Under the pieces are notes generated by a model, which ran no database searches, had not been told where the DNA came from, and saw only the letters and a program-made list of their open reading frames with translations. Both the position numbers and the translations under genes were made by a program. A stretch of 64,000 nt of DNA from Sipunculus nudus (lineage: Eukaryota > Annelida > Sipuncula > Golfingiida > Sipunculidae), in contig CM049319.1 of NCBI GenBank assembly GCA_026874595.1, positions 37,955,473 through 38,019,472 of the forward strand. The letters run 5' to 3'. Shown here in pieces: positions 21,721-32,714 of the stretch. How positions within the stretch are numbered: position 1 is the stretch's first letter; each line of letters begins with the position of its first letter.

Positions 21721-22491
21721 TGATTAGGAGAGAAAACACCCTAAACTCTCATAAAGACATTCTACAGGACTATCCAGAAGTATTCCATGGTGTTGGTTGT
21801 CTGCCTGGAAAAGTAGAAATAAAATTAAGACCTGATGCAGAACCAGTGATACACTCATGTAGAGGTGTGCCTTTTAGCCTTGAGGACAAAGTAAAACAAG
21901 AACTTCAGAGAATGACTGATGCTGAAATAATTGCTCCAGTTGAAGAACCGACTGAATGGGTTCACCCTGTATATATAGTGCACAAGCCTAATGGTCAGCT
22001 TCGTCTGTGCTTGGACCAAAGAAGCTTAAACAAGACAATTATGCGTGAGCACTTCAAACTTCCCACACGTGAGGAAATAATCACAAAATTTGCCGGTTGC
22101 AAATACTATTCCAAGCTGGATCAAGGAATTCCCAGCACCAACCAGTCGCGAGGAGGTGCAGAGGTTTTTGGGAATGGTTAAATACTTTGGAAGATTTCTT
22201 CCAGACCTTTCTAGCAAAACATTCCACATGAGATCACTTACAATGAAACAGGTCAAATTTATGTGGAACAGAGAACACACAGAAGAATTTGAGGAAGTCA
22301 AAAGACTAGTAACACAGCATCCAGTGCTGCAGTTTTATGACCAGAGACTGTCAATCAAAATAGCAGCAGATGCAAGATCCAAAGGACTGGGTGCAGTTCT
22401 CCTACAGAAGCATGGAGTTAACTGGAAACCAGTAGCCTATGCGTCTAGGCCTGTAACTGAAACAGAAAGCCGTTGCGTACCTATTGAATGA
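21721..22491 (+). pseudogene. Mag-like reverse transcriptase with internal deletion
   Basis: The N-terminal RT part is intact: RGVPFSLEDKVKQELQRM, EWVHPVYIVHKPNGQLRLCL, NKTIMREHFKLPTREEI, and YYSKLD (motif A Asp) ending near 22124. It then jumps directly to PAPTSREEVQRFLGMVKYFG, which belongs after the active site. Roughly 150 residues including the YxDD motif are therefore missing at about 22125-22130, and the frame also changes. The connection/RNase H start (DARSKGLGAVLL) follows. A TGA at 22489-22491 interrupts it, with homology continuing in the same frame. Confidence 0.9.
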
Positions 22492-22720
22492 GAAACCCTT
22501 GCAATTGAATTTGCCTGCAACAGGTTTCACCAGTATATTTCTGGACAGCAGGTGGATATTGAAACTGACCATAAGCCATTGGTTGCAATATTCAGCAAAG
22601 GGCTTAATGACTGCCCTTCCAGAATACAATGGAAGGGCCAGGTAATCGTGATGTTGAGCAGGAGGGGCAGATCTATGGGATTGGTCTGATTTCAGCACTG
22701 CCAGTAACAGACAATAAGAA
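22492..22720 (+). pseudogene. RNase H remnant and pol linker
   Basis: Continues in frame after the TGA: LAIEFACNRFHQYISGQQ, ETDHKPLVAIF and CPSRIQW. A further deletion near 22632 then joins into the linker just before the integrase (ISALPVTDNKKETIRTYTAQ). The deletion removes the usual stretch ending ADALSR. Confidence 0.8.
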
Positions 22721-23830
22721 AGAAACCATCAGAACATACACTGCACAGGATGGTAACCTTCAAATGTTGCAACATGTGATCTTGACAGGATGGCCCAGCT
22801 CTAAGGAGGATTGTCCAGTAAAAGTCGCACCTTACTGGAATTATAGAGATGAACTCTCTATTTTTGATGGGCTCATCCTTAAGGGGACCCGCATAATTAT
22901 ACCACATCAAAATGACATTCTTAATAAAATTAACACAGGACATCTTGGGATGGAAAAATGCAAAAAGAGAACTAGAATGGCAGTGTTCTGGCTGAGGATC
23001 AATAAAGACATAGAAACCAAATTGGGAGGTGTAGTGCTTGTAAACAACACCAATCTGTTCAGTGTTCAGAGCAATTGATTCCACACATGATTCCAAAGAG
23101 ACCATTTGAAAAAGTTGCAGTGGATATAGGAGATATAAATAACAAATATCTGCTTATAATAGTAAATTACTTTACCAACTTCCCATATGTTTATGAGATG
23201 AAGCAACAGAAAGCAGAGGCAGTGATCCATGCAGTGAAACACTGTTTTGCACTTCAAGGCATCCCGTATGAACTTATAAGTGACAATGGGCCTTGTTTTA
23301 AGAGTCTTCAATTTCATAACTTTGCAAGAGAATGGGACTTCAACCACACAACCTCCAGTCCCATGTTCCCACAGTCAAACGGACTCGCAGAAAATGCAGT
23401 AAGAACAGTGAAGAACATTTTTAAAAAGTGTGCAATCACTAAAGAGGATCCATACATGGGACTGTTAATCTACAGATATACCCCTCTAGAAAGTGGACAG
23501 TCTCAATCTCAGCTTGCCTATGGGGGTAGAAATATCAGAGCCAACCTTCCGCAATTACCTTATATTGTTCCTCCTGAAATCGAAAACTATGCAAACATCA
23601 GAGCTGAACAGAAATTAAAGCAGAAAAGATATTATGACAGGAGAGGGACAAAGACCTTAACCCCTCAGCAGATAGGTAACAATGTAAGGATTAAAAATCC
23701 ACATGGCAAGTGGCAGGGTAAAGCCACAGTAGTCAAATAGGTTGCGCCTAGATCATACTTAGTTAGAACTGATGAAGGCGCCCTCTATCGTCGAAAACGG
23801 AGAGATTTAATGACAACGATTGCACCTCCA
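22710..23830 (+). pseudogene. Mag-like integrase, catalytic triad retained, frameshifted
   Basis: Inserts element DNA into the genome. The H2C2 zinc-binding segment spans two frames: HLGMEKCKKR in the first, then CSACKQHQ in the next, showing a one-base shift around 23025. The core holds VAVDIGDINN (first Asp), LISDNGPCF (second Asp) and PQSNGLAENAVRTVKN (Glu), so the DDE residues survive. The C-terminal part (KQKRYYDRRGT, IGNNVRIKNPHGKWQGKA) ends at a TAG near 23738; homology continues past it (SYLVRTDEGALYRRKRRDL), so this is another nonsense mutation. Confidence 0.9.
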
Positions 23831-24056
23831 CCTTTGTCAGAGAGACAATGACTCTGAAGACATGCAGACTGAGGACCCGCATGTTCCGTACAAGATAAGC
23901 CAAACTGAGCAATCAACTGTTCGTGAGTCACCTCCATGCATGTCACCAGACCGACCCGCCAGTGACCCGTTATCTCCACCGATGATGTCTACAGCAACCG
24001 CTACCAGACCAAAGAGAAATATCACTAAACCCAAGAGACTTATTGAGACAATTTAA
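23820..24056 (+). pseudogene. C-terminal tail of Mag-like pol
   Basis: A Ser/Pro/Thr-rich stretch ending RPKRNITKPKRLIETI and a stop. This corresponds to the basic tail (RSGRxxKxPxRLIE pattern) seen at the end of K02A2.6-like polyproteins. It is in a different frame from the integrase. Confidence 0.65.
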
Positions 24057-24195
24057 TGTTTCATTTTACTTTCTAGTAACACAGAACCCCATTGCATTTT
24101 ACTTTTTTTTTATAAACAGTTGAAAGTCAGTTCTATATATGCGGACAGTACAGATGTAATTTTTTGCACTTGTTTTGAGTGTCTTAAGTTCCATC

Positions 24196-24208
24196 TTAAG
24201 GGGGGAGA
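24196..24208 (+). promoter_or_regulatory. Polypurine tract
   Basis: AAGGGGGGAGA directly precedes the TGTAAT start of the 3' LTR. This is the plus-strand primer position in LTR retrotransposons. Confidence 0.88.
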
Positions 24209-24301
24209 TGTAATATTAGGTCTTAATTCCGTGTTCAGCATTTTAATGGGCTTTTACGGTAATGCGACATTTGTTGTTTTGTTCCATTGCCATACACGAC
24301 A
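24209..24301 (+). repeat. 3' LTR of the Mag-like element (93 bp, 81 bp shorter than 5' LTR)
   Basis: Same ends as the 5' LTR, but GCGAC is joined directly to ATTTGTTGTTTTG, lacking the internal block present in the 5' LTR. Followed by the target duplication ACTTT. Confidence 0.92.
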
Positions 24302-24344
24302 ACTTTCACATAACGCACAGGTGCCGTATATTTTTCCATTTCAG

Positions 24345-24480
24345 GGTTTGGGATATTAAAGGTTTCCGGGTTGTGGATGCCTCCATATTTCCGGACGTTA
24401 CGTCAGGTAACACCTATGCGCCGATAATCATTGAAGCGGAGAAAGCCTCGGACATGATTCGTGAAGAACAAGAACGGTAG
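24345..24480 (+). pseudogene. Terminal exon of a plus-strand GMC oxidoreductase
   Basis: After an acceptor (TTTCCATTTCAG, AG at 24343-24344) the exon encodes VWDIKGFRVVDASIFPDVT, then SGNTYAPIIIEAEKASDMI, ending REEQER and TAG at 24478-24480. This is the end of the GMC family: LRVxGIxGLRVVDASIMPxxxSGNTNAP, where the Asn region forms part of the active site. It needs two bases from the preceding exon, whereas the exon ending at 18272 supplies one. At least one exon, the one expected to bear HPxGTCKMG with the catalytic His, is therefore missing. The Mag-like element inserted 43 bp upstream of this acceptor. Probably part of a broken gene. Confidence 0.85.
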
Positions 24481-25609
24481 AAGAAACAGTTTAACAAATA
24501 ATTGCATAATTTCCATAAATATAGGCGTTTGCTTGAAAAGACACTGTATTTTGTATTACAAACGTTAAATAAATATTTATAAAAAGATCAGGTAGATTAT
24601 AAAGTTTTATATTCGTGCTTAATTTAATTATGTGTGCTTATTCTGATACTACAATAATATGTTGTAAAAAAATTCAGTGGACATAACAAAACCCGAAAGA
24701 ATATACAGCCGTGTTTGACCAATAGAGGTACAAAAAACACGAAAACGTTTGCACAAACGTTTAATACATAAAATTATGTGGATTTATTACGTAATATCAA
24801 GACAAAACAGTGTTGGTTTCTCAGGTTCGGCGCGTATCAATCCCCCCCCAACGACACACATACACACATAATTATTCTAATTTTCATGCAGGAAAAATTT
24901 GCCGATATTGAGCTCTAGCCGCTCGGACAAAATAATAAAATTTCGATAAAACTCCGGTTTTTTAACTTACGTTCTTTTTCCTCTTTAGAAAAACAATTTT
25001 GTTGTAATAATTTGGGCCACTGATCCTATATTTTTATGTGTATAAAAAATTTGAGGAAAATTCCCTCCCCCTTCTGGTTGTAAACGTACCTGTGAGACCG
25101 GCATTATTAAGTCTAATACTGGAAACACAGCTTATGAACCAATCAAACATTAATCCAATGATGATAAATGGAAGAATAGGCATTCATGATGTCATGTAAT
25201 AATGCATGCCAAAAAAGGTTATTATATACTGCCCAGCTAAGTTACGGCACATGCATCTGTGTGTGTTTTATCTGCAAAAAAAACTTGACCATCTTACCAA
25301 CATGGCTCTGTATTTTTCTCGCATGCTCGTGGTCTGGCATTATAACAGGGGTCATCCCCATTCCTTCATTTTTAACAGTCCGGTAAGACCTGTACATTTG
25401 GCTTGTATGATAATATGACCGATTATATATATAGTTTACCTGTATTGTCCCATATGGATGCTAATATCTGAGTATAATTGTGTTCATATCATATATGTAA
25501 TATATTTATATATAGTTTCACTTGTGAATTTTCTTGTACTTTTTGTAAATTGTTTTAAATTATAATAAAAATTAAACATAAAAGTTTTCCTTTTTGCAGT
25601 TAAAAATGC
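24481..25609. other. AT-rich spacer downstream of the GMC remnant
   Basis: Contains AAATAAATA at 24568-24576, a possible polyadenylation signal for the GMC terminal exon about 90 bp after its stop. Nothing else was recognised. Confidence 0.45.
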
Positions 25610-27870
25610 TTACAGATACTATCGTTACAGATAGGGGATTGTGTTACAGAAACCTTTACTAACGTTACAGACAGGGGATTGTGTTACAGAGACCTTTACT
25701 AACGTTACAGACAGGGCCCGGGATTGTGTTACAGAGACCTTTACTAACGTTACAAACAGAGGATTGTGTTACAGAGACCTTTACTAACGTTACAGACAGG
25801 GGATTGTGTTACAGAGACCTTTACTAACGTTACAGACAGGGCCCGGGATTGTGTTACAGAGACCTTGACTAACGTTACAGACAGAGGATTGTGTTACAGA
25901 GACCTTTACTAACGTTACAGACAGGGCCCGGGATTGTGTTACAGAGACCTTGACTAACGTTACAGACAGGGGATTGTGTTACAGAGACCTTTACTAACGT
26001 TACAGACAGGGCCCGGGATTGTGTTACAGAGACCTTGACTAACGTTACAGACAGGGGATTGTGTTACAGAGACCTTTACTAACGTTACAGACAGGGCCCG
26101 GGATTGTGTTACAGAGACCTTTACTAACGTTACAGACAGAGGATTGTGTTACAGAGACCTTTACTAACGTTACAGACAGGGCCCGGGATTGTGTTACAGA
26201 TACCCTTACTTACGTTACAGACAGGGGACTGTGTTACAGAGACCTTTACTAACGTTACAGGCAGGGCCCGGGATTGTGTTACAGAGACCTTTACTAACGT
26301 TACAAACAGAGGATTGTGTTACAGAGACCTTTACTAACGTTACAGACAGGGGATTGTGTTACAGAGACCTTTACTAACGTTACAGACAGGGCCCGGGATT
26401 GTGTTACAGAGACCTTTACTAACGTTACAAACAGAGGATTGTGTTACAGAGACCTTTACTAACGTTACAGACAGGGGATTGTGTTACAGAGACCTTTACT
26501 AACGTTACAGACAGGGCCCGGGATTGTGTTACAGAGACCTTGACTAACGTTACAGACAGAGGATTGTGTTACAGAGACCTCTACTAACGTTACAGACAGG
26601 GGATTGTGTTACAGAAACCTTTACTAACGTTATAGACAGGGGATTGTGTTACAGAGACCTTTGCTAACGTTACAGACAGAGGATTGTGTAACAGAGACCT
26701 CTACTAACGTTACAAACAGAGGATTGTGTTACAGAGACCTTTACTAACGTCACAGAGAGGAGATTGTGTTCTAGAGACCTTTACTAACGTTACAGACAGG
26801 GGATTGTGTTACAGAGACCTTTATTCACGTTACACAGACAAAAGATTGTGTTATAGAGACCTTTACCAACGTTACAGACAGGAGATTTTGTTACAGAGAC
26901 CTCTTGTAACGTTACAGACAGAAGATTGTGTTACAGAGACCTCAACTAACGTCACAGAGAGGAGATTGTGTTACAGAAAAACCTTGACCAACGTTACAGA
27001 CAGGGGATTGTGTTACAGAGACCTTTGCTAACGTTACAGACAGAGGATTGTGTTACAGAGACCTCTACTAACGTTACAAACAGAGGATTGTGTTACAGAG
27101 ACCTTTACTAACGTCACAGAGAGGAGATTGTGTTCTAGAGACCTTTACTAACGTTACAGACAGGGGATTGTGTTACAGAGACCTTTATTCACGTTACACA
27201 GACAAAAGATTGTGTTATAGAGACCTTTACCAACGTTACAGACAGGAGATTTTGTTCCAGAGACCTCTTCTAACGTTACAGACAGAGGATTGTGTTACAG
27301 AGACCTCAACTAACGTCACAGAGAGGAGATTGTGTTACAGAAAAACCTTGACTAACGTTACAGAAAGGGGATTGTATTACAGAGGCCTTTGCTAACGTCA
27401 CAGAGAGGAGATTGTGTTACAGAAACCTTGACTAATGTTACAGACAGGGGATTGTGTTACAGAGACCTTTGCTAACGTCACAGAGAGGAGACTGTGTTAC
27501 AGAAACCTTGACTAACGTTACACACAGGGGATTGTGTTACATAGACCTTTGCTAACGTTACAGACAGGGGATTGTGTTACAGAGACCCCTTCTAACGTTA
27601 CAAACAGAGGATTGTGTTACAGAGACCTTGACGAAAGTTACAGACAGGGGATTGTGTTAAAGAGACCTTGACTAACGTTACAGAAAGGGGAATGTATTAC
27701 AGAGACCTTGACTAACGTTACAGACAGGAGATTGTGTTACCGAGACCTTGACTAACGTTACAGACAGGGGATTGTGTTACAGAGACCTTTGCTAATGTTA
27801 CAGACAGAGGATTGTGTTACAGAGACCTCTACTAACACTACAGACAGGGGATAGTGCTCGATGTCCTTGA
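25610..27870. repeat. 40/46-bp minisatellite, about 55 copies
   Basis: The unit contains GATTGTGTTACAGAGACCTT then ACTAACGTTACAGACAGG. Some units carry an extra GCCCGG giving a GGGCCCGGG block (46 bp). In the left half the long variant recurs every two or three units. Near 26640-27360 a 364-bp block is duplicated in tandem. Units become more diverged after 26640. The in-frame peptides (TETFTNVTDRxLCYRD pattern) result from the period and are interrupted often; there is no sign of a gene. Confidence 0.97.
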
Positions 27871-29820
27871 CTAACGAGTGGTTTCAGGGTCCAGTTCCGC
27901 CTTAATCCTTACAAGGTTTTAGCAGATAATCATGGTTTAAGATCACTTGTTCTGTCACTTTACTTTAAGGTTTGTAAAACTTAAGGCTGACATTCGATCC
28001 GGGGCCTTCTCCAGCCAGGGGTGGAGTTGATGTCCTATATCTTAATAGATTCAGATTCTAGTCACATCTTTCGTTTCTTATCAAGTACCTACCATGCAGT
28101 ATTAAAAAACTAAATCAGCTGAAGAGTCAGGCCCTACGCATGAATCATCAGTAAAATCGGGCAATGATGAACCGGCAAACTAAGCAGACTTTCTATTCAG
28201 TGAACACATATAAAATGTCTGGTAAGCTGAATTTTTTACATAAGTGATATTCTATGAGAGGACTTAATAATAATTAATTGCATTTTTTACTATTTTAAAC
28301 AAACGTCTTTAACATTTCTGAAAAAAATGTAATAAGATAAATCTCAGCCCTGGTTTTTTAGAAATTGTTCTCATGCTCATTCTCGTTTGGTGGTGAACAC
28401 TCCTCTCAGACATATAACATGGGACAAAAATAACAATATTGGATGTCGTATAACTGGAGTTATAATTTGCGATGGACATCTGGTTCAGAACAATAAATAA
28501 ATACCCAGGAAGTTTTCTGGTTATAACCGACGACACCTATACCTTCACCTATACCAAAACGTATCTTTATGGAATTTTTTTTGTAATTGATAATTTTAAT
28601 CATAATATAAAAATTCAGTATGTTCAACGCAGTGACATACACAAGGTTAACACTTTAAATTTATTTTGTTTTAAATCGCTCTGGATTAGGAAAATAGGTG
28701 TTAGAAGGTGTGTTATTTGTTTACCATAACTAGGCTATACGTTACCAGAGGTCAGATACCATGTTTAACGAAACCAAAACATACTGTGTATTTTCATATC
28801 AATTTTATTGCAGAATTCACAAAATTAAGAAGCTTGTTGGAAAGAAATATTGGTGGAGATCCCCTGCCCGCGCCTGGTGATTTTGTGGGTCTGGATTATC
28901 ACACCTAATAGAGTTATCTTCACAAAGTCAGCACCCTCCAGAGGATAGATTTACTTTATCTTACTTGACTAATTGCAGAGCACGTGATAGTGATTGTGTC
29001 AGAATTATATAGCAATATTTAACAAAATAATGGAAAATGAGCGACACGTACCTTGATCTGCTTAATCTTCCATTCAGGTTAAAAAAATATAATCAGTAAT
29101 ATAAGATGAATTAGCAACCTAAAAAAATTACTGCACCGATAGCAAAGCACAGTTCGGAAAGAGGCGTATCTCTCTGCAGTGTAGCCGTGACAACCCGAAT
29201 CAGTAGGCAATCGGATCATTGGGCTGGTAAGCCTACTCGAGTCGTGATACAAGTAAAATAGAGGAATATATCGCAGTGGTTTTGCATCAGGTTGTATTCA
29301 TATTGTGGTAAACAGCTCAATATTATGCTAAGAGTGATCAATTAACACAATAGTATACATGTGAGCTCATAACTCACACAGAAACACCGTCTCCATTGAC
29401 ACGGGTCATTTCCTGTATCGCCTGCAAGCTACCTGCGTCCTGTAACCCGTGCGAGCCATGTTTGTGTTCATGTGGTCATAAATTCAACAAACATGCCGAG
29501 AAGTTTGCCAATGTGTTGGGTTAAAATCGAACTTTTCTCGCTCATGTTGGTATTATTAGAAAGAACACAAAATTTGCTAACGATTGGTCTGGTTTATGTT
29601 GATTGAAAGTGTACCTGTAGGCCATGAAGCGTTGTCAGAAATGACGAAAATATTTGCATCTTCATAAGGCCTTTTAATGCATTCCTCTGACTTAGATGTA
29701 AAGACACTATGGTGCCAGTTATCTGGTCGTAATGCCAGAGGGTCGATATGACGCTATCTGCAGTGTTACCGTACGTTATATATAACATATCAGTCCACTA
29801 GAAAAGTTAATTGTATTAAT
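27871..29820. other. 2-kb region with nothing recognised
   Basis: AT-rich. The open frames are short and show no domain. No repeat structure was noticed. Confidence 0.5.
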
Positions 29821-29822
29821 TA

Positions 29823-29835
<13 letters not shown>

Positions 29836-29873
<38 letters not shown>

Positions 29874-29892
29874 AGCGAGAGAGAGAGAGAGA
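29836..29892. repeat. (TA)n-(TG)n-(GA)n compound microsatellite
   Basis: Adjacent TA, TG and GA runs. A roughly inverted arrangement (CT)n-(CA)n-(TA)n occurs at 30001-30062. Confidence 0.9.
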
Positions 29893-30000
29893 GGGGAAAG
29901 AACTAAATCTAGTCCTAAATATCTTTCTTCCTGTTGACAGGGGGGGCATATACAGGTCTACCAAGAGCTAAATTTCAGGCAAATTGACCTCAATAACCTC

Positions 30001-30008
30001 TCTCTATT

Positions 30009-30054
<46 letters not shown>

Positions 30055-30062
30055 GTATATAT
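30001..30062. repeat. (CT)n-(CA)n-(TA)n compound microsatellite
   Basis: CT run, CA run, TA run in order. Together with the one 110 bp upstream, this gives an inverted-repeat arrangement of simple sequence. Confidence 0.9.
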
Positions 30063-30309
30063 AAACGTTCAGTTTCTGAAAGAACTGATAAATTGTCGAG
30101 ACGGTCAGATGGAGTTAGATGGATGCTCTTATGATGTTAACTATTGGAAATCGTTAACTATCTGTCCACTTGCGATGCTGTAACATAGATAATGGTTCCT
30201 TGTGTCATTTATTTATTACTTTATTTATATTATTTGTGAGTACATTTACAGCACTTCTTTTCTGTTTATATTAACACAATTTGTGTGTACCTTGGTACGA
30301 ATAAAGATA

Positions 30310-30311
<2 letters not shown>

Positions 30312-30373
<62 letters not shown>
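30312..30373. repeat. (TA)n microsatellite, ~60 bp
   Basis: A long TA run abutting the left end of the pogo-like element, which inserts at TA. Confidence 0.95.
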
Positions 30374-30376
<3 letters not shown>

Positions 30377-31298
30377 TTGAACGCCCTTTTCCCAAAGCGT
30401 CGGGGGACAAGCTTTTTGTTCGTAAATACGAACATTAAGAAAAGCGGGCAAATGTCTAGCGGCCAGTTCTTACTACAGTTAATGATGAACTAAATGCCAT
30501 TTTACCCGAGGAACACGGCGTTTCTTTACGATCTTCGTAATTGACGACCGGGACATATAAAAGATATTTGATTATTGCTGGGCATACGTGCGTGCTCTTT
30601 TTTCATAAAATTTACTGGAGGGAAAGGTCAATAGTCATCTTAAATAACCAGCATAAGGCCGTCCGTTTTCTTTGACTCCATATCTCTGGTTAGTGACAGC
30701 AGGACGATCGTGTTAGACTTGTGCTCTTCTTGACAGTAAAAGTACAGCTGAATAACAGCGAGTGTAAGTAGATGACACAATTGCTCTTGGGATTGGACTG
30801 CTCATTTGTATGGCCAGGCCCGCAGGCTGTGGCCTCTTACCTAAACATGCTCGAGCTCAAGCGAGAATGATACATAACCAATTAATGCTGATGCGAGTAA
30901 ACTGCTCAGTTATTTGGCCTAACATCCTATCCAAAGCCGACGAACTATGCTTGCTTGAATACAAACGAGATGTGGTTGATAACACATAAGTGCTCGTAGT
31001 TAAACTGCTCAGTCGCTTAATTGCTAGGGGTACAGGGAGCTTAGCGTTTCGGGGCAGGGTGTAGTTTTCACACCTTTGCCCGGCTACAGCATCGGCCCAT
31101 AACTCATTAATTTGGGTCACCACTGGGCTTAAACTCATGAGTGCAGGCCTTGTGATTCGTAATTACAAATATTCATTTTAGGTATTTACATACTTGAAAT
31201 ATATTTCGGAAATACGAATAAATTTTCAGTTCCCCATTTTAATTTTCGGAGAAACGAATTTTCGGAAATTCGGGATAAGGAAATACGGCGCTCTACTG
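30374..31298. mobile_element. Pogo/Tigger-like non-autonomous DNA element (925 bp)
   Basis: The left end reads CAGTTGAACGCCC. The right end, read from the other strand, starts CAGTAGAGCGCCG. Both are bordered by TA (30372-30373 and 31299-31300), the TA target duplication of the Tc1/mariner/pogo superfamily. CAGTxGAxC termini are typical of pogo/Tigger. Subterminal sequences at both ends are rich in TTCG/CGAA motifs (TTCGTAAATACGAAC on the left, TTCGGAAATTCGGGAT on the right). No transposase was seen. Confidence 0.75.
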
Positions 31299-31300
31299 TA

Positions 31301-32547
31301 TATTTATCTATATATATCAGGCCACTACATCATATATGAATCAATAAATTGTATTCTTTGCTAAAAACTAGGCCTATATGGGAAAAAGCGATTTTAATTT
31401 TCCCGCAGAAAATACAAGTAAAGACAAAAAAAGCAAAATTTCAAATCAATGTGCAATGTGACGAAAAGAAAGCGGGGAAATGAAATGATAGTCAATTCGA
31501 AAACCTCGGCAAAATTCTTCTAACCCCGTCCACCCAGGGGATTTTACAGGGTATAATGTCAAAGATAAACCTCTGCCAAAGACAATGCGCACTGCACGAT
31601 TTCGTGCGCGGCATTGTACAATAAAACAGGTACAAATCTATGTTTCCAGAATTGTTGAAGATGTAAATGCAATTTTATCGCGAAGTGATCATATAGCCTG
31701 TATATATATAGCCATGTAGGCCTACTTGTTCAGGCAATTTCAGCAATTAGTCTCTTACACAGACACACGGTGGCGTGAGGGTACAAGCCTGACCTAGCTC
31801 CCAGGCATTTTATATATATGTGCACCAGGGTCACCTAGATGAAATACGTTTTCATGTCGAGCCCGTGACCTCCATAATTTTCCCCAATGCAGTTTTCCCC
31901 TGCATGGAGGTTAAATTACAATCGGCGCGGAATTCAACATTCGGAACTCGTCGGCCGAATCCGTTGGCTTCTAGCAGCCAACGGATTTGGCTGAGGAGAT
32001 CCGAATGGCGCGGAAAGTTCCGATTGATGTAGGTTTGGTATAAACTACTTATAAGATGCACCTATTTATAAAGAATAACACTGAAGGTCACTCAAGCATT
32101 AGATATCCATTCAAGTACACATTATCCATCACGCAAATCAGATGCGTTGTCTAAAATTGATTAAGGTTAAGTTTTCAAATTTAACCCACTTACCCACTAT
32201 CAAATACTCCTAAACTAACTGCATTGAATACGGCGATATCCAGCATCCTGGATACCGCCGCATCAAAAGCTTCAGAGTAAACTGGAGAACTTTAAACGTA
32301 CCCTTGTCGGGAAAAAAATTGTTTAAAATTAAATATTGCGTTTATATGACAAGGAAACTTAAGTAATCTAAGGAAGATATACTACTTTATTCGAATGACC
32401 AAGAAATTCAGTTAAATATTATGTTTTTGTATGTGAACAAGACTCACTTTGAAAACTTTGCAACCCTGGCGCTTGCTGCAGTCTTGCAGCGCTGACATAT
32501 ATAGTAAACAATACAAGCGCTGCAGCCTCTGGCGGGGAGAGTCTATA
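31301..32547. other. Region without genes; contains an imperfect 32-bp inverted repeat
   Basis: No coding signal. 31938-32007 holds an inverted repeat (described separately). A shorter one (ACCTCCAT ... ATGGAGGT) lies at about 31869-31910. Confidence 0.5.
31938..32007. repeat. Imperfect inverted repeat (hairpin)
   Basis: Arms of about 32 bp (28 matches by eye) with a perfect central 12-bp stem AATCCGTTGGCT/AGCCAACGGATT around the loop TCTAGC. Possibly a small foldback element or a recombination footprint. Confidence 0.75.
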
Positions 32548-32714
32548 CTATCTAAGTTTGTACGGATCCGTACAGACCCTCAGACACGTATATGCCTTGT
32601 GAAGCGTGAGGACACCAAACAAACCCCACATATTATAATTGTTACAGATGCTTAGACTCCGTTGGGACCAAAACTTTTGCTGGATGTTCAGCATTAAAAA
32701 ATTTGGGCACTTAC

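Larger units (their letters stand above)
20201..24301 (+). mobile_element. Mag-like Gypsy LTR retrotransposon, defective, 5-bp TSD
   Basis: A 4.1-kb element flanked by perfect ACTTT duplications (20196-20200 and 24302-24306). It has LTRs starting TGTAATATTAGG and ending CACGACA, a tRNA primer site right after the 5' LTR, a purine tract before the 3' LTR, and gag-protease-RT-RNase H-integrase in Gypsy order. The integrase-last order, the very short LTRs (174 and 93 bp) and the protein motifs fit the Mag lineage (K02A2.6-like proteins of invertebrates). It is inactivated by several stops, frameshifts and deletions described under its parts. It sits 43 bp upstream of the last exon of the GMC remnant, in the same orientation. 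Confidence 0.95.

Noticed and set aside
22692-23347. Minus-strand open frames of 137 and 93 codons
   Set aside because: Antisense shadows of the Mag-like integrase.
26061-27395. Repeated open frames (LQRPLLTLQT / CYRDLYQRYRQ type) in the 40/46-bp array
   Set aside because: They are created by the minisatellite period, and overlapping frames are equally open. No gene structure.
30857-31138. 93-codon minus-strand open frame
   Set aside because: It lies inside the pogo-like element, has no recognised domain, and the composition is ordinary. Probably chance.
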